A stretch of 64,000 nt of DNA from Clostridia bacterium (lineage in GTDB: Bacteria > Bacillota > Clostridia > UMGS1840 > HGM11507): positions 40,832 to 104,831 of the forward strand of contig JAFQLQ010000029.1 in assembly GCA_017414505.1 (NCBI GenBank), written 5' to 3'. Within the stretch, counting starts at the first letter, position 1. The number at the start of each line of letters is the position of its first letter. A model generated the notes under the pieces. It had not been told where the DNA came from. It did not search any database and was given only the letters and a program-made list of their open reading frames with translations. The position numbers were made by a program, and so were the translations under genes. Of the stretch, positions 1 through 9,604 are shown piece after piece.

Positions 1-2354
1 TCATCAGAATTTGCAAGATAAGGAACATCGGTTTCATAAACAGTAAAGTTTTTGCTTACAAGCTCTGTCCAGAAAGTGAAAATTCTGCTGGAGGCAAAAT
101 ATTTAAACGGCTGATTTAAAATATTCAACGGAATATTTTCTTTAGCAAGAGCACCATCCAGATATACATCGTATGTTCTGCCGGCTCTGTCAACTATATA
201 AGAAATTCTTGTATATTTACCCTGAAGCAGATTTTTGCATAAGTCTACCTTATACGATACCTGCTCGCCCTGTTCGTTTACTTCATAGGCAAAAGCCTTA
301 AGACTTAAATCTCTGTCTGCAAAAATCAGAGTGTGGTTGAGATCCTTTGCACCATCCCAGCTGTTATAGCTCATAATGTTTGCATTAACATAATCTTCGG
401 GACATGCATTGTCTTCAAGCCACGGTGAATATACGCTTATTTCTGCAACAAGGTAATTCTTAGAAAGAGTGATGGGGTTGTACGGACCGTATCTTAAATT
501 TTTACCCTTATCGGTACCCATATTCAAAGCAGCTTTTTCGCCGTCAACATCCTCTGTAATCCAAACTGAATCCTCTTCTGTTCCCTGATTGGTGTAATAC
601 TGAACAAGTCCGGGATAGGATTCTGTAGCAGGAGCTACCATATGTCTGCCGTTTTCGTCAAGTTCGGCTAAGCTGAAATCAGATTTGGCAATAAGATTGC
701 TTGTAACTGTTTTTGCTGTAATATCAAAGCTTTCAAAAACGGGTTCTTCACCGGCTATAATAAATCCGTTATCAGATGGAACTCCTGTTTCTGTGATACA
801 TCCTGAATATTTAGCGTATTCGGATTTTTCAGCTAAAGCCGCCTTATCGCTTTCATACATAATGAAATCTTTAATGTTCATTGTATTCATATAATATCTG
901 TAAACTTCACTACGGTATGTTTTTGAATCATCAAAGGTATAGGGAATTTTACGTGCTGCAATTTCACCGTCTACATATACATCATATGTGTTATTATCAC
1001 GGTCAAACATTGCGGAAATTTTTACATATGTACCTGCTGCCGGGAATTTCTTTCCTGTTGAAACGGCTTTTCCGTTATTATCCAAAGCATATATAATACT
1101 GTCATGGTCAACGTAAATAATCTTTGTACCTGTCTGATTGGAATATGTCCAGCTCATAAGGTCGGCAAGAAGTGAGCCCTCCGGTACAGTTCCGTTATTT
1201 GCCACAAGACCGAATTTTCCTTCAATTGTGAAATATCTTTTTGTTATAGGCAAATCAAGACCAAATGTACCGAATCTTACTCTTCTTCCTACATTACTTC
1301 CTACCATCTGAATACATTTATCGCCTTCGCTGTCGGTTTTTACAATTACACCGTCAGACGCACTTCCGTTATTTACACCCCATCTTACAATACCGGGTGC
1401 AGGAAGAGTATACGAATCCCCTGATGTAAGAACCGTTTCGTCTGCAATATTGCTTACATCCAGCTTTGCATAAACATAAGAATTCTTTTTAGCTTCTGTA
1501 AATACATCGTCCGCCGCAACTGTGAAAGGATATGAGGAAGAAACTGCAGGTTCTGTAATACATCCTGTAAGTGATGCATATTCTGCATTCTCTGCAATAG
1601 CAGGTTTGTCACATTCGTAGCTTACAAAGCTCTTAACGTACATATTTTCAAGCCAGAACAGGTACGCACTGCTACTGTAAAAGGCACTGTCGTCAAATTC
1701 AGTAAAGTTGTATTTAATGTCAGTAGCTGCAATCTTATCGTCAATACATACTGTATAAGTATCAGCTTCACGGTCAAAAATCATAGTAATTTTATTATAA
1801 CCGCTGCCACGTGTCTGAGAAATAACATCGGTAAGTGTTATTTTATTTCCGTCGGCATCAATAGCTTTATATTTTTTATCCTGGTCGAGGATAAGAAGTG
1901 ATTGAGATTTTCCCGAAAATGCACCCCAGCTCATAATATTTGCCAAAGGTTGAGAATCAGTTATATTTGCATTTCCGAATGTATATACACCGAATTCACC
2001 CTGAAGCACAAGATATTTTTTTGAAAGAGGCATATTACTGAAAGAGCCGAATTTAACAGTTCTTCCCAGGTTGCCGTACATACGCAGAACTTTATCTCCG
2101 TTTGAATCTGTTACCGGAACAACACCGTTGTATTCACTTCCTCCGTTAGATACACCGTATCTTACAATACCGGGTGCAGGAAGTGTCTGCATATCTCCTC
2201 CGGGAAGTGCAGTATTTAATGTTTTTTCGCTTATATCCAATTTTGATATCAGATATGCATTATCTGTTTCTGCCGCAGTTACGCCCACCGCAACTACGCT
2301 CATCAGCATTAACACAGATAAAATCAATGCTGATATTTTTTTGATTTTTTTCAT
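1..2354 (-). CDS. Secreted protein of repeated LamG-like beta-sandwich modules (C-terminus outside the window)
   Basis: The reading frame is open from an ATG at 2354, after a GGAGG site 8 bases upstream, to the left edge; about 784 residues are visible and the 3' end is missing. The first 27 or so residues form a signal peptide (MKKIKKISALILSVLMLMSV, then an Ala-rich cleavage region). The rest is three tandem copies of a module of about 240 residues. Each copy opens with an aromatic or hydrophobic strand leading to LPAPGIVRYGV, contains GRxVRFG, a 'LxxDxDxxxKAID' strand and DREAxTYxVxxDG, and closes with a VxYExD strand. This pattern fits concanavalin/LamG-like carbohydrate-binding folds, which is inference. 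The same module forms the C-terminal part of the next gene upstream (2382-4790). No catalytic motif is visible in the readable part. It is last in the visible operon, 27 bases after its neighbour. Confidence 0.8.
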   Translation of the reverse strand, partial: MKKIKKISALILSVLMLMSVVAVGVTAAETDNAYLISKLDISEKTLNTALPGGDMQTLPAPGIVRYGVSNGGSEYNGVVPVTDSNGDKVLRMYGNLGRTVKFGSFSNMPLSKKYLVLQGEFGVYTFGNANITDSQPLANIMSWGAFSGKSQSLLILDQDKKYKAIDADGNKITLTDVISQTRGSGYNKITMIFDREADTYTVCIDDKIAATDIKYNFTEFDDSAFYSSSAYLFWLENMYVKSFVSYECDKPAIAENAEYASLTGCITEPAVSSSYPFTVAADDVFTEAKKNSYVYAKLDVSNIADETVLTSGDSYTLPAPGIVRWGVNNGSASDGVIVKTDSEGDKCIQMVGSNVGRRVRFGTFGLDLPITKRYFTIEGKFGLVANNGTVPEGSLLADLMSWTYSNQTGTKIIYVDHDSIIYALDNNGKAVSTGKKFPAAGTYVKISAMFDRDNNTYDVYVDGEIAARKIPYTFDDSKTYRSEVYRYYMNTMNIKDFIMYESDKAALAEKSEYAKYSGCITETGVPSDNGFIIAGEEPVFESFDITAKTVTSNLIAKSDFSLAELDENGRHMVAPATESYPGLVQYYTNQGTEEDSVWITEDVDGEKAALNMGTDKGKNLRYGPYNPITLSKNYLVAEISVYSPWLEDNACPEDYVNANIMSYNSWDGAKDLNHTLIFADRDLSLKAFAYEVNEQGEQVSYKVDLCKNLLQGKYTRISYIVDRAGRTYDVYLDGALAKENIPLNILNQPFKYFASSRIFTFWTELVSKNFTVYETDVPYLANSD

Positions 2355-2381
2355 AATTTTTTCCTCCTGAATTTTTTTATT

Positions 2382-4790
2382 TTAGTTGGCAGGGCAAGTA
2401 CCCGAAACCAATTTGTTGCCTGTAGCATCATTGGGGTTTATCATATATATTTCAACACTTTCTTCATTTCCCCTCTGAATAAACACGCTATATTCAAACG
2501 CTGTGTTATCATCGTTTATTTGCATATTGTAAGGTATTTCCACCTCGTTTGAAAAGCCGTTGTAATTATATTTGCAGATTAGCTTTGTTCCTTCGGGAAC
2601 ACGTCTGCCCATTGTTATATCAACCATATATCCCGGAATATCAAATTCTTCCGCCTCGCCCTTATCTGCATAATCTGCCGGTGAGGCAAAGCTTGCACGG
2701 TCGCATTCATATGCTACAAAATCCTTTGTATGAAGCTTTTCAAGCCAGAATCTGAAATTTCCGCTTCTGTAGAACTTATCATCTGCAAAATCGAGGCTAT
2801 ATGGAATATTTTCAGCCTTTTCAACGCCGTTAATATACGCTGTATATGTATCCTTTTCACGGTCAAAAACAAGAGTTATTTTTGTATATGCTCCATCTGC
2901 CGCAAGTACATCTGTAAGCTCAATTTTATTTCCCGATGCATCAATTGCTTTCAGCTTTTTGTCCTGATCGATTATTACAAAGGTTCTGTCTTTTCCGGAG
3001 CTTAAGCCCCATGCCATAATATTTGCATAGGGATTTGCATCGTTTGGTGTTGTGCTGCCAAAGCTTGTTGTAGCAATTTTACATTCCATAACAAAATATC
3101 TTTTTGTTATTGTTCTGTCGTATGTATTGGGAACACCAAAAACTCCGAATCTTACAAATCTTCCTTTATTTGAGCCAACCTGTTTTATATATTTATCGCC
3201 CTCGCTGTCGGTATAAACAATTGCACCGTCTGCAAGACTTCCGCCGGAATTAATTCCCCATCTTATAATACCGGGTGCAGGAAGATTTTCTACATCCCCG
3301 GAACCAAGAACCGTTCCGTCTGCAATATTGGTTAAATCCAACCGGAACATTATTTTACTTTCATCACTTGCCTCAGCAATCGTAACACTGCTTTCAACAG
3401 GTGGATTAACGGTAAGCTTTTCGCTTCTTACCTTTGAGAACACATTCATTTGGGAAAGATTATCAAACATCCACACATCCACCACATCGCCATCTTCCAC
3501 ATTGGTGAAAATGCAGGATTTGTCTATGGGATATGTTTCGGTATCGGATACGGATATTTCTTCAAAATCCACATCCTTCATAACTCCGTTTGAATCATAA
3601 AGCCCAAGCACAAGAGTTGCATTTACTGTGCCGGGAGTGTTCTTTTTCGCCTCTGCGCTATAGCTGAACTCCCCTATTTCAACTCTCATATCCTCGTTTT
3701 CAAGCGTCAAATCCGTAACAACGGTATAAAGAACACTAATTTCATCCGATTTAATTATGTAAGCCTTATCGGGCATTAAGGAATTTTCCTCAAGCTCATC
3801 GGTAAATTCCGCATCGGAATACATTTTAATATCTGCAGATGAAAATTTCCCGTCGGCTTTAAGAATTTTTAAGTATTCACCCGTAGTTATGCTGCCGTTT
3901 TCCCTTACAATTACCGAACCGTCCAAATCGTAAGCGTATTCGGTTTCACGGTAAGCATATCCGCCGTAGGGAGTTAAATCATCCACGTATCCGTCGGCAT
4001 CGTAAATTGCAAAGCTGTATAATTTTGCGTTAAGCGAACCGGAAGAATACAAGTCGAAGTTTCTGAAAGAACCGGAAAAATTCATCCAGTCTACATTCTC
4101 CGCCTTACATTCACCGTTAACATAAATACTATAGCTATTGGTATTAAAATCTATAACTGCCGAAAGCTCAAAAGGTTCACTTCCGATAACTCCAAGCTCA
4201 ATAATATTGCCGTTATCCGCATCTATCTGACTTTGACCTGATTTATTCCAGGTAAACATCATATTATCATGACGTCTTACATGCACAATGCCGCCGCCTA
4301 TACCTGCTTCACCGCTTCCGTAGCTCATAAGAGTTCCTGCCGGCCAGCGGTTGCCTGAATCACCCGTAGGTGCGGTATTATATGAAATAATTTCTGATAT
4401 AACCAGCTTGTTTTTAACATCTGCAGGATTTTTATCAAGGGGCTTGAAACGTATATAATCGCCGTTTGCATTATATGCATTTAAGTGCATATAGCTTTTC
4501 CCCGATGGCTCCTTGTAAAAGCCTGCAATTTCACTTTTACTTACGTTCCACCAGTGTAAAAATGTCCATAGCTTTGTATCAACAAGCGGATATGCGGATA
4601 TCATCTGCTCTGTTTTTCCGCCCTCCGCAAGTTTTATATTTACACCGTCGGGATAATTTTTTGTATATTCCGAAAAATCGGTACGGTATAAAAATCTTAA
4701 AGTATTTGCTCCGCTATCGGCATTAACCGCAATTACAGGCATAACAAGCACCGTAATTAAAACCGCTGCAATTAATCTTTTAAAATTCAT
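2382..4790 (-). CDS. Secreted two-module LamG-like surface protein
   Basis: The start was placed at 4790 (MNFKRLIAAVLITVLVMPVI) because AAAGGAG lies 7 bases upstream and a signal peptide begins there; the frame extends 61 codons further upstream, but that stretch overlaps the preceding gene. The protein has 802 residues. After the signal peptide, residues about 30-265 closely match the N-terminal module of the adjacent heparinase-like protein (shared RTDFSEYTxNYPDGV, SYMHLN.YNANGDYIRFKP, FRNFDLYSSG). Residues about 265-480 are less clear linker and beta domains. Residues about 490-720 repeat the LPAPGIIRWG module of the gene at 1-2354. A short Ig-like tail follows. The gene starts 13 bases after its upstream neighbour ends, so it is cotranscribed. 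No active-site signature is visible; glycan binding or surface display is inferred from module type. Confidence 0.8.
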   Translation of the reverse strand: MNFKRLIAAVLITVLVMPVIAVNADSGANTLRFLYRTDFSEYTKNYPDGVNIKLAEGGKTEQMISAYPLVDTKLWTFLHWWNVSKSEIAGFYKEPSGKSYMHLNAYNANGDYIRFKPLDKNPADVKNKLVISEIISYNTAPTGDSGNRWPAGTLMSYGSGEAGIGGGIVHVRRHDNMMFTWNKSGQSQIDADNGNIIELGVIGSEPFELSAVIDFNTNSYSIYVNGECKAENVDWMNFSGSFRNFDLYSSGSLNAKLYSFAIYDADGYVDDLTPYGGYAYRETEYAYDLDGSVIVRENGSITTGEYLKILKADGKFSSADIKMYSDAEFTDELEENSLMPDKAYIIKSDEISVLYTVVTDLTLENEDMRVEIGEFSYSAEAKKNTPGTVNATLVLGLYDSNGVMKDVDFEEISVSDTETYPIDKSCIFTNVEDGDVVDVWMFDNLSQMNVFSKVRSEKLTVNPPVESSVTIAEASDESKIMFRLDLTNIADGTVLGSGDVENLPAPGIIRWGINSGGSLADGAIVYTDSEGDKYIKQVGSNKGRFVRFGVFGVPNTYDRTITKRYFVMECKIATTSFGSTTPNDANPYANIMAWGLSSGKDRTFVIIDQDKKLKAIDASGNKIELTDVLAADGAYTKITLVFDREKDTYTAYINGVEKAENIPYSLDFADDKFYRSGNFRFWLEKLHTKDFVAYECDRASFASPADYADKGEAEEFDIPGYMVDITMGRRVPEGTKLICKYNYNGFSNEVEIPYNMQINDDNTAFEYSVFIQRGNEESVEIYMINPNDATGNKLVSGTCPAN

Positions 4791-4803
4791 TTTGTCACTC
4801 CTT

Positions 4804-7800
4804 TTACTTGCCGTAAACATAAAATTCCGTAATATCATTGGACTTAATAATGCTATAATTATTAAGTGTATCCTCATAATTGTTACACACAAGCTTAACA
4901 TATTTAGCTTTAACAGGAGAAAAGCTGAATCTCTGATAGCCTTTTCCCGGTGCAGTAGTTCTGCCGCCCTCAATAACGGGGAAATAAGTTATTCCGTCCT
5001 CCGAGGCATAAAGGTCTATATACTGTCTGCGTCTGTAAGACTGTAATACGCCTGTATCAATGGCAGAAATATCATACACTTTGTCAAATTCATAAATAAG
5101 ATATACACCTGCATCCGTGCCGTTCCAGTAAGTTTCAAAGCTTCCGTCAAAAACATTGGCAGAATTGCCAAAATTACTTGCCGAAATCTTTACGGGATTA
5201 ATAAGCTGTGTTCCGCTTGGGATTCCATCTTCAGCTCTTATCGGAATTTCCCTTACATCAACAGTATATACTTTAAAATTGGATAAACGGTTTTTCTGTT
5301 TTAAAACTATCTGATACAGATTTCCGTTTTTTGCAGTTGATACAATTATATTTTCATTATCTGTTACTCCGGCAAATTCCTGGTTACTGCCCGCAAGATA
5401 CGCATAGCCTGTCTGATATCTGTTAAACAGGCTAAGTGAATGTCCGTTAACTGTAATATCATCAAGATACATTTCCTCACGTTCCGGTAAATCCTCATTG
5501 CTTACTGTCCACTGACTAAGTGCCAATGTTTCCGCCGAAGAAAATTCCATGCCCTCTATAACGGGCGTAAGCTTTACGGTTATATTTGCATTTCCGCTTA
5601 CTGTTCCGCAGATAGCAAGCTTTTTGTAGTTTCCGAAATACTTCTGAAGTTCATGCTCGGGAGGCGATGTTTCAAGTCTTTTGGCTTCCATCACTTTAAA
5701 AGAAACCGGTTGATTTGAAACAAGCTCCGCTTTAAGCTTCTTACCGCTTACATCGGTAAAATAAGCTATATTTGAATTACTGCTGTCCACTTCCACATTT
5801 TTTGTGGTATGCATAAAGGAATAAAATTCCGATGCTTTTTTAAGCTTAATTTCATCCCTTATTATCAGAGAATTTCTGTCGTCGGTAAGCTTAAAGCCAC
5901 GAAGTGCGCTTGTGGCATCTTTTTTATAAGATGCAGTAATATCCATTACCACAAAAGCTTCGGAATCACTTTCAGCTTTTTTTATAATTTTCTGACCGTA
6001 GGTTTCCTTTTCCTGACCGCTGTGGTAAGAAGGATTTAAAACGTAACAGTTATTTCCCTCAGTACGGGAAGCGTAAGCTATTTCTTCGTTGTTGACTGTT
6101 TTTCCGCCGTAACCGGGAATGTTATAATTATCCTTTCCCGTATCGTCTATCCATCTTACTCCCATAGAGTCAAAAACAAAGGTTCCCGAATCGTAGTTCA
6201 TATGCCCTGCCATATTGGTTCCGCAATGGTAACCAACACAGGTGCTTTCTGTATCCATTAGTCCCGACGACATAACGCCCGTTTCAATGGAGTTAAAATA
6301 CATATCTTCTAAGAAGCTTATATTTTCCGAGCTATCCATAGTGCCGTCAAGGTAGAGGGCGTCGTTAAGGTTAACCGTTTTCCGGTTATTTTCTATTTTT
6401 CTAAGTAAATAACGCTGATAATTTTCGTTTTCAAAAGCATATGCAAACCACGGCAAAGCCATTGAATTAACCAAGCCGGTTTCCCCATCGCCAAAAGCAA
6501 AACCGGAGGTTGCACAGCTCATTGCAACAATAAAATCACCCGTAGTCTTAAGAGGCTCATAATCAAGGTAACCAAAGGTTGTGCCAAACGAAAGCTTCAT
6601 GCTTTCCATCATTGCCGAAAGATATTTATTTGCAAATTCCCAGTATGCGGCACCTTCATCCCACGCTCCGTCGGGAGCAAAGCCAATTAAGGAATACTCA
6701 AGCTGCCTTAATGCAGTTTCGATAACCTTTCCTGCAAGTGCCTGATACTGTGGAATATCCATAACGGCAAGTGCACCATTAAGCATACCGGTTTGACAAA
6801 CTATTGCCCAGTTACCAAGAGGAACATCATTTTCTCCGATGGGTTTTCCCCAGTCAACATCAATTTCCCAGTCGCCCATATAGGAGGCTTCGGAATATTT
6901 AAGTCCGTTATTTACGATTTTTTCTGCAATATAAGATTTCTCATCTTGTGTTAAATCATCAAAAAGCTGATCATATACAATTGCAAAAGCATTCGTAACC
7001 GCCGCAGTATCAAGAAAATGGCTTGGATTCCAGTCTGAAAGTTCCCCAAGACTTTCAATATAGCTTAAGATTTTGTTTAAAAATCTGTTGTCATAGTCAA
7101 CACTTTTTTTACTGTAAAGATGAGCAATTGAAAGAATTTTTACTCTCTGCTCAATATAGGATGAGGCATCCAGCCTTACACCGTCGGAGCACACAAGAGA
7201 TAAATCATCCGAATTAACATATCCTTCCGCCTCAATAAGAAGCGAAGAAAGGTATTTCTTTTTCCATTCAACAGTTTCGCTTTGCTCAAAGAAACTGTCT
7301 ATTCTGTCTTTGCCTGCATATATTCTCGGGTGCTGACCTGCCGAGGTTGCAGTAAACCGCTCTGAAATTTCATCCTCTTTAGGACGTTCAAAAATAAGAT
7401 AGTTGTTTATCTCACGGTAATTATAGGAATTTTCTTTAAAATCCTTAAAGGAATGGTTTCCTATAATTCCGAAGCCCTGCTCGTTGCCCTCATTATCAAC
7501 AAAGCAATTAAGATTAAGAGCGTTGCTTAATTCCGAAATTGCGGCATACAAAGTGCCGTTAATGGTTTTTCCGCTTATTTCTGCTCCGTTAACAGTTATC
7601 TGTTCCCCAACAGACGAAGCACTATAAGCCTTATTTATTATCTCAAACGGAACATAATAAATTCCGTCCAAAATAACAGGTTTTACTGTATTTTTAACTC
7701 GTTCCCCGTTTATCACAGCATAATTACTGTATGTAGAAAATGCAACCGAGCCTTCCTTTGCCTGATTTATGGCATATTCATCCGTAAAGAAACGATATTC

Positions 7801-9582
7801 TCTTTTTGTAAGCTCATCGCCAAATTCGTTTTCAAGGTTGGTTACCATATTCGCTGTATAAGCTGCAATTTTCCCGATATCAAGAACCGCCTCTGCACCT
7901 CTGTACATATATATTCTCCATTTTTCGAGGTAATTTGACACCGAATTTTCAAGCCCGATATTGGAGGCAATTTTCTCACCGTTTTTATAAACATTGTAGC
8001 ATTTATTGGAAAAATCCACTTCGCAGATAAGCGAAATCAAGGTATCCTTTTCTGCAACACTTATTTTTTCACCGTTTGCAGTATAAAGCCCTCCATCTTC
8101 GCCCAATGTAATCAAATCATTACTTACGCCAAGATTATCCTGAATGTGCAAAAGTCTTACTTCATTTTTTGATGAACGGCGGATAAACTCTATTTCCTGA
8201 TAAAGCTTATCGGGTGTTTTTATTCCAAGCTTTATATCAATATGAGGATCGTTTGAAAGGCTCTGAGTTAAGTTCCACCAGTTACGCCCGTCCTTTTCAA
8301 CAACTTTAAATTCGTTATCTTTATTATAAATTCTGAATTTAAGAGTGTATTCAAGAGGATTATTTATGTCAACCTTTTCAAAATCAACATATTTCAGTAC
8401 CTTAAGCTCCTGATTTGCGTGATACATTAAAATATCTTTGCCAAGAGGCTTTATATTTTCTGTGTTCTCCATAAAGAAATACCGAACACCAAAAGTATCA
8501 GAATCTGTATAAAACACCGTATTTTCAAATGGATAAATCTCGTAAGGTGCAAGTGATACGGGTATTTTATAAACATCTTTAAGGCTTTTATCTTTATATA
8601 CGGCCGCAAGAATGCTAATATTTTTTTCTTCGCTTGTATTATTGTATATTTCACAGCTGAAATCCGCCGCCGAGCCGTTATAGGAATAATCGGCATTGTA
8701 AACTGCAAATTCTCTTGTTTCGTCATCGTATTTATGATATTTATAACCGCCGTATGTTTCGGGACTTTTATATCCATCGGAATCATATACGGAAAAACCG
8801 TACATTTTTGCATTTGCAAGTCCTGAAGAATACAAATCAAAATTTCTGAAAGGTGCACCGGTAAAAGTTACCGATTTAATTCCGGAAGCCTTACATTCGC
8901 CATTAACATAAATATCATAGCTGTTGTTTTCAATATCAATAACACTTGCAAGTTCAACGGGCGTTGTGCCTATTTTACATCCAAGCTCTATGATATTGCT
9001 TTTATCCTTCGCTATCTGGCTTTGCCCCGATGTTTTCCACGCAAAAAGCATATTATCCGTTCTGCGAACGAGTATTAATGCTCCGCCAATACCTGCAGTT
9101 CCCGTTGCGTAGCTCATAAGTGTTCCTGCCGGCCAGTAATTGGTAAAATCCAGAGGGCGTGCCGAAGTGTGATAGGAAATTTTTTCGGAAATAACAAGTT
9201 TTCCGTTAACATTTGCAGGATTTTTACCAAGGGGCTTAAAGCGGATGTAATCTCCGTTTGCATTATATCCATTTAAATGCATATAGCTTTTTCCCGAAGA
9301 CTCCTTATAAAAACCGCCTGTTCCACCTTTTAAAAACTGCCACCAGAAAAGGAAATTCCAGCTATTAGAATCCACTTCGGGATACGCTGCTGCAAGTTCC
9401 CGGGTGCTTCCTGCAGTTATATTTGTTATATCAACACCGTCGGGATAATTTTCGGTAAATTCCGAAAAATCCGTTCTGTATATCATTTTTATGAACTCGG
9501 TTGTGTCTTCGGCATTTGTGCCAAAAGAGGGCAAAGCAACACACAATATTAAAATAAGCGATATTATTCTTTTTAAATTCAT
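4804..9582 (-). CDS. Giant secreted heparinase II/III-like polysaccharide lyase with LamG, copper-amine-oxidase-N-like and F5/8C domains
   Basis: 1592 residues, ATG at 9582 behind GAAAGGAGGG. Signal peptide about 1-24. Domains in order: a LamG-like module (about 30-265) shared with the 2382-4790 protein; a second beta-sandwich (about 385-580); a copper-amine-oxidase-N1-like fold (about 600-700, YAVINGERV...YYVPFEI); an alpha/alpha toroid from HPRIYAG (about 750) with WNPSHFLD, GNWAIVCQTG and PDGAWDEGAAYW; the heparinase II/III beta domain with the likely catalytic region YHCGTNMAGHMNYDSG near 1117; and a discoidin (F5/8 type C) domain at about 1460-1592. Such enzymes cleave uronic-acid-containing polysaccharides by beta-elimination. 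The next gene but one in the operon, GH88, would hydrolyse the unsaturated ends. The substrate cannot be read from sequence. From about residue 385 onward it is colinear with the protein at 9605-13870. Confidence 0.85.
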   Translation of the reverse strand: MNLKRIISLILILCVALPSFGTNAEDTTEFIKMIYRTDFSEFTENYPDGVDITNITAGSTRELAAAYPEVDSNSWNFLFWWQFLKGGTGGFYKESSGKSYMHLNGYNANGDYIRFKPLGKNPANVNGKLVISEKISYHTSARPLDFTNYWPAGTLMSYATGTAGIGGALILVRRTDNMLFAWKTSGQSQIAKDKSNIIELGCKIGTTPVELASVIDIENNSYDIYVNGECKASGIKSVTFTGAPFRNFDLYSSGLANAKMYGFSVYDSDGYKSPETYGGYKYHKYDDETREFAVYNADYSYNGSAADFSCEIYNNTSEEKNISILAAVYKDKSLKDVYKIPVSLAPYEIYPFENTVFYTDSDTFGVRYFFMENTENIKPLGKDILMYHANQELKVLKYVDFEKVDINNPLEYTLKFRIYNKDNEFKVVEKDGRNWWNLTQSLSNDPHIDIKLGIKTPDKLYQEIEFIRRSSKNEVRLLHIQDNLGVSNDLITLGEDGGLYTANGEKISVAEKDTLISLICEVDFSNKCYNVYKNGEKIASNIGLENSVSNYLEKWRIYMYRGAEAVLDIGKIAAYTANMVTNLENEFGDELTKREYRFFTDEYAINQAKEGSVAFSTYSNYAVINGERVKNTVKPVILDGIYYVPFEIINKAYSASSVGEQITVNGAEISGKTINGTLYAAISELSNALNLNCFVDNEGNEQGFGIIGNHSFKDFKENSYNYREINNYLIFERPKEDEISERFTATSAGQHPRIYAGKDRIDSFFEQSETVEWKKKYLSSLLIEAEGYVNSDDLSLVCSDGVRLDASSYIEQRVKILSIAHLYSKKSVDYDNRFLNKILSYIESLGELSDWNPSHFLDTAAVTNAFAIVYDQLFDDLTQDEKSYIAEKIVNNGLKYSEASYMGDWEIDVDWGKPIGENDVPLGNWAIVCQTGMLNGALAVMDIPQYQALAGKVIETALRQLEYSLIGFAPDGAWDEGAAYWEFANKYLSAMMESMKLSFGTTFGYLDYEPLKTTGDFIVAMSCATSGFAFGDGETGLVNSMALPWFAYAFENENYQRYLLRKIENNRKTVNLNDALYLDGTMDSSENISFLEDMYFNSIETGVMSSGLMDTESTCVGYHCGTNMAGHMNYDSGTFVFDSMGVRWIDDTGKDNYNIPGYGGKTVNNEEIAYASRTEGNNCYVLNPSYHSGQEKETYGQKIIKKAESDSEAFVVMDITASYKKDATSALRGFKLTDDRNSLIIRDEIKLKKASEFYSFMHTTKNVEVDSSNSNIAYFTDVSGKKLKAELVSNQPVSFKVMEAKRLETSPPEHELQKYFGNYKKLAICGTVSGNANITVKLTPVIEGMEFSSAETLALSQWTVSNEDLPEREEMYLDDITVNGHSLSLFNRYQTGYAYLAGSNQEFAGVTDNENIIVSTAKNGNLYQIVLKQKNRLSNFKVYTVDVREIPIRAEDGIPSGTQLINPVKISASNFGNSANVFDGSFETYWNGTDAGVYLIYEFDKVYDISAIDTGVLQSYRRRQYIDLYASEDGITYFPVIEGGRTTAPGKGYQRFSFSPVKAKYVKLVCNNYEDTLNNYSIIKSNDITEFYVYGK

Positions 9583-9604
9583 TACTTTGCCCTCCTTTCG
9601 TTAA

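Noticed and set aside
4791..4973. 61-codon upstream extension of the 2382-4790 frame
   Set aside because: It overlaps the end of the preceding gene, and the ribosome site with signal peptide places the start at 4790.
8451..8858. 135-codon minus-strand frame inside the large lyase gene
   Set aside because: It is a different frame of 4804-9582, with no ribosome site and low-complexity composition.
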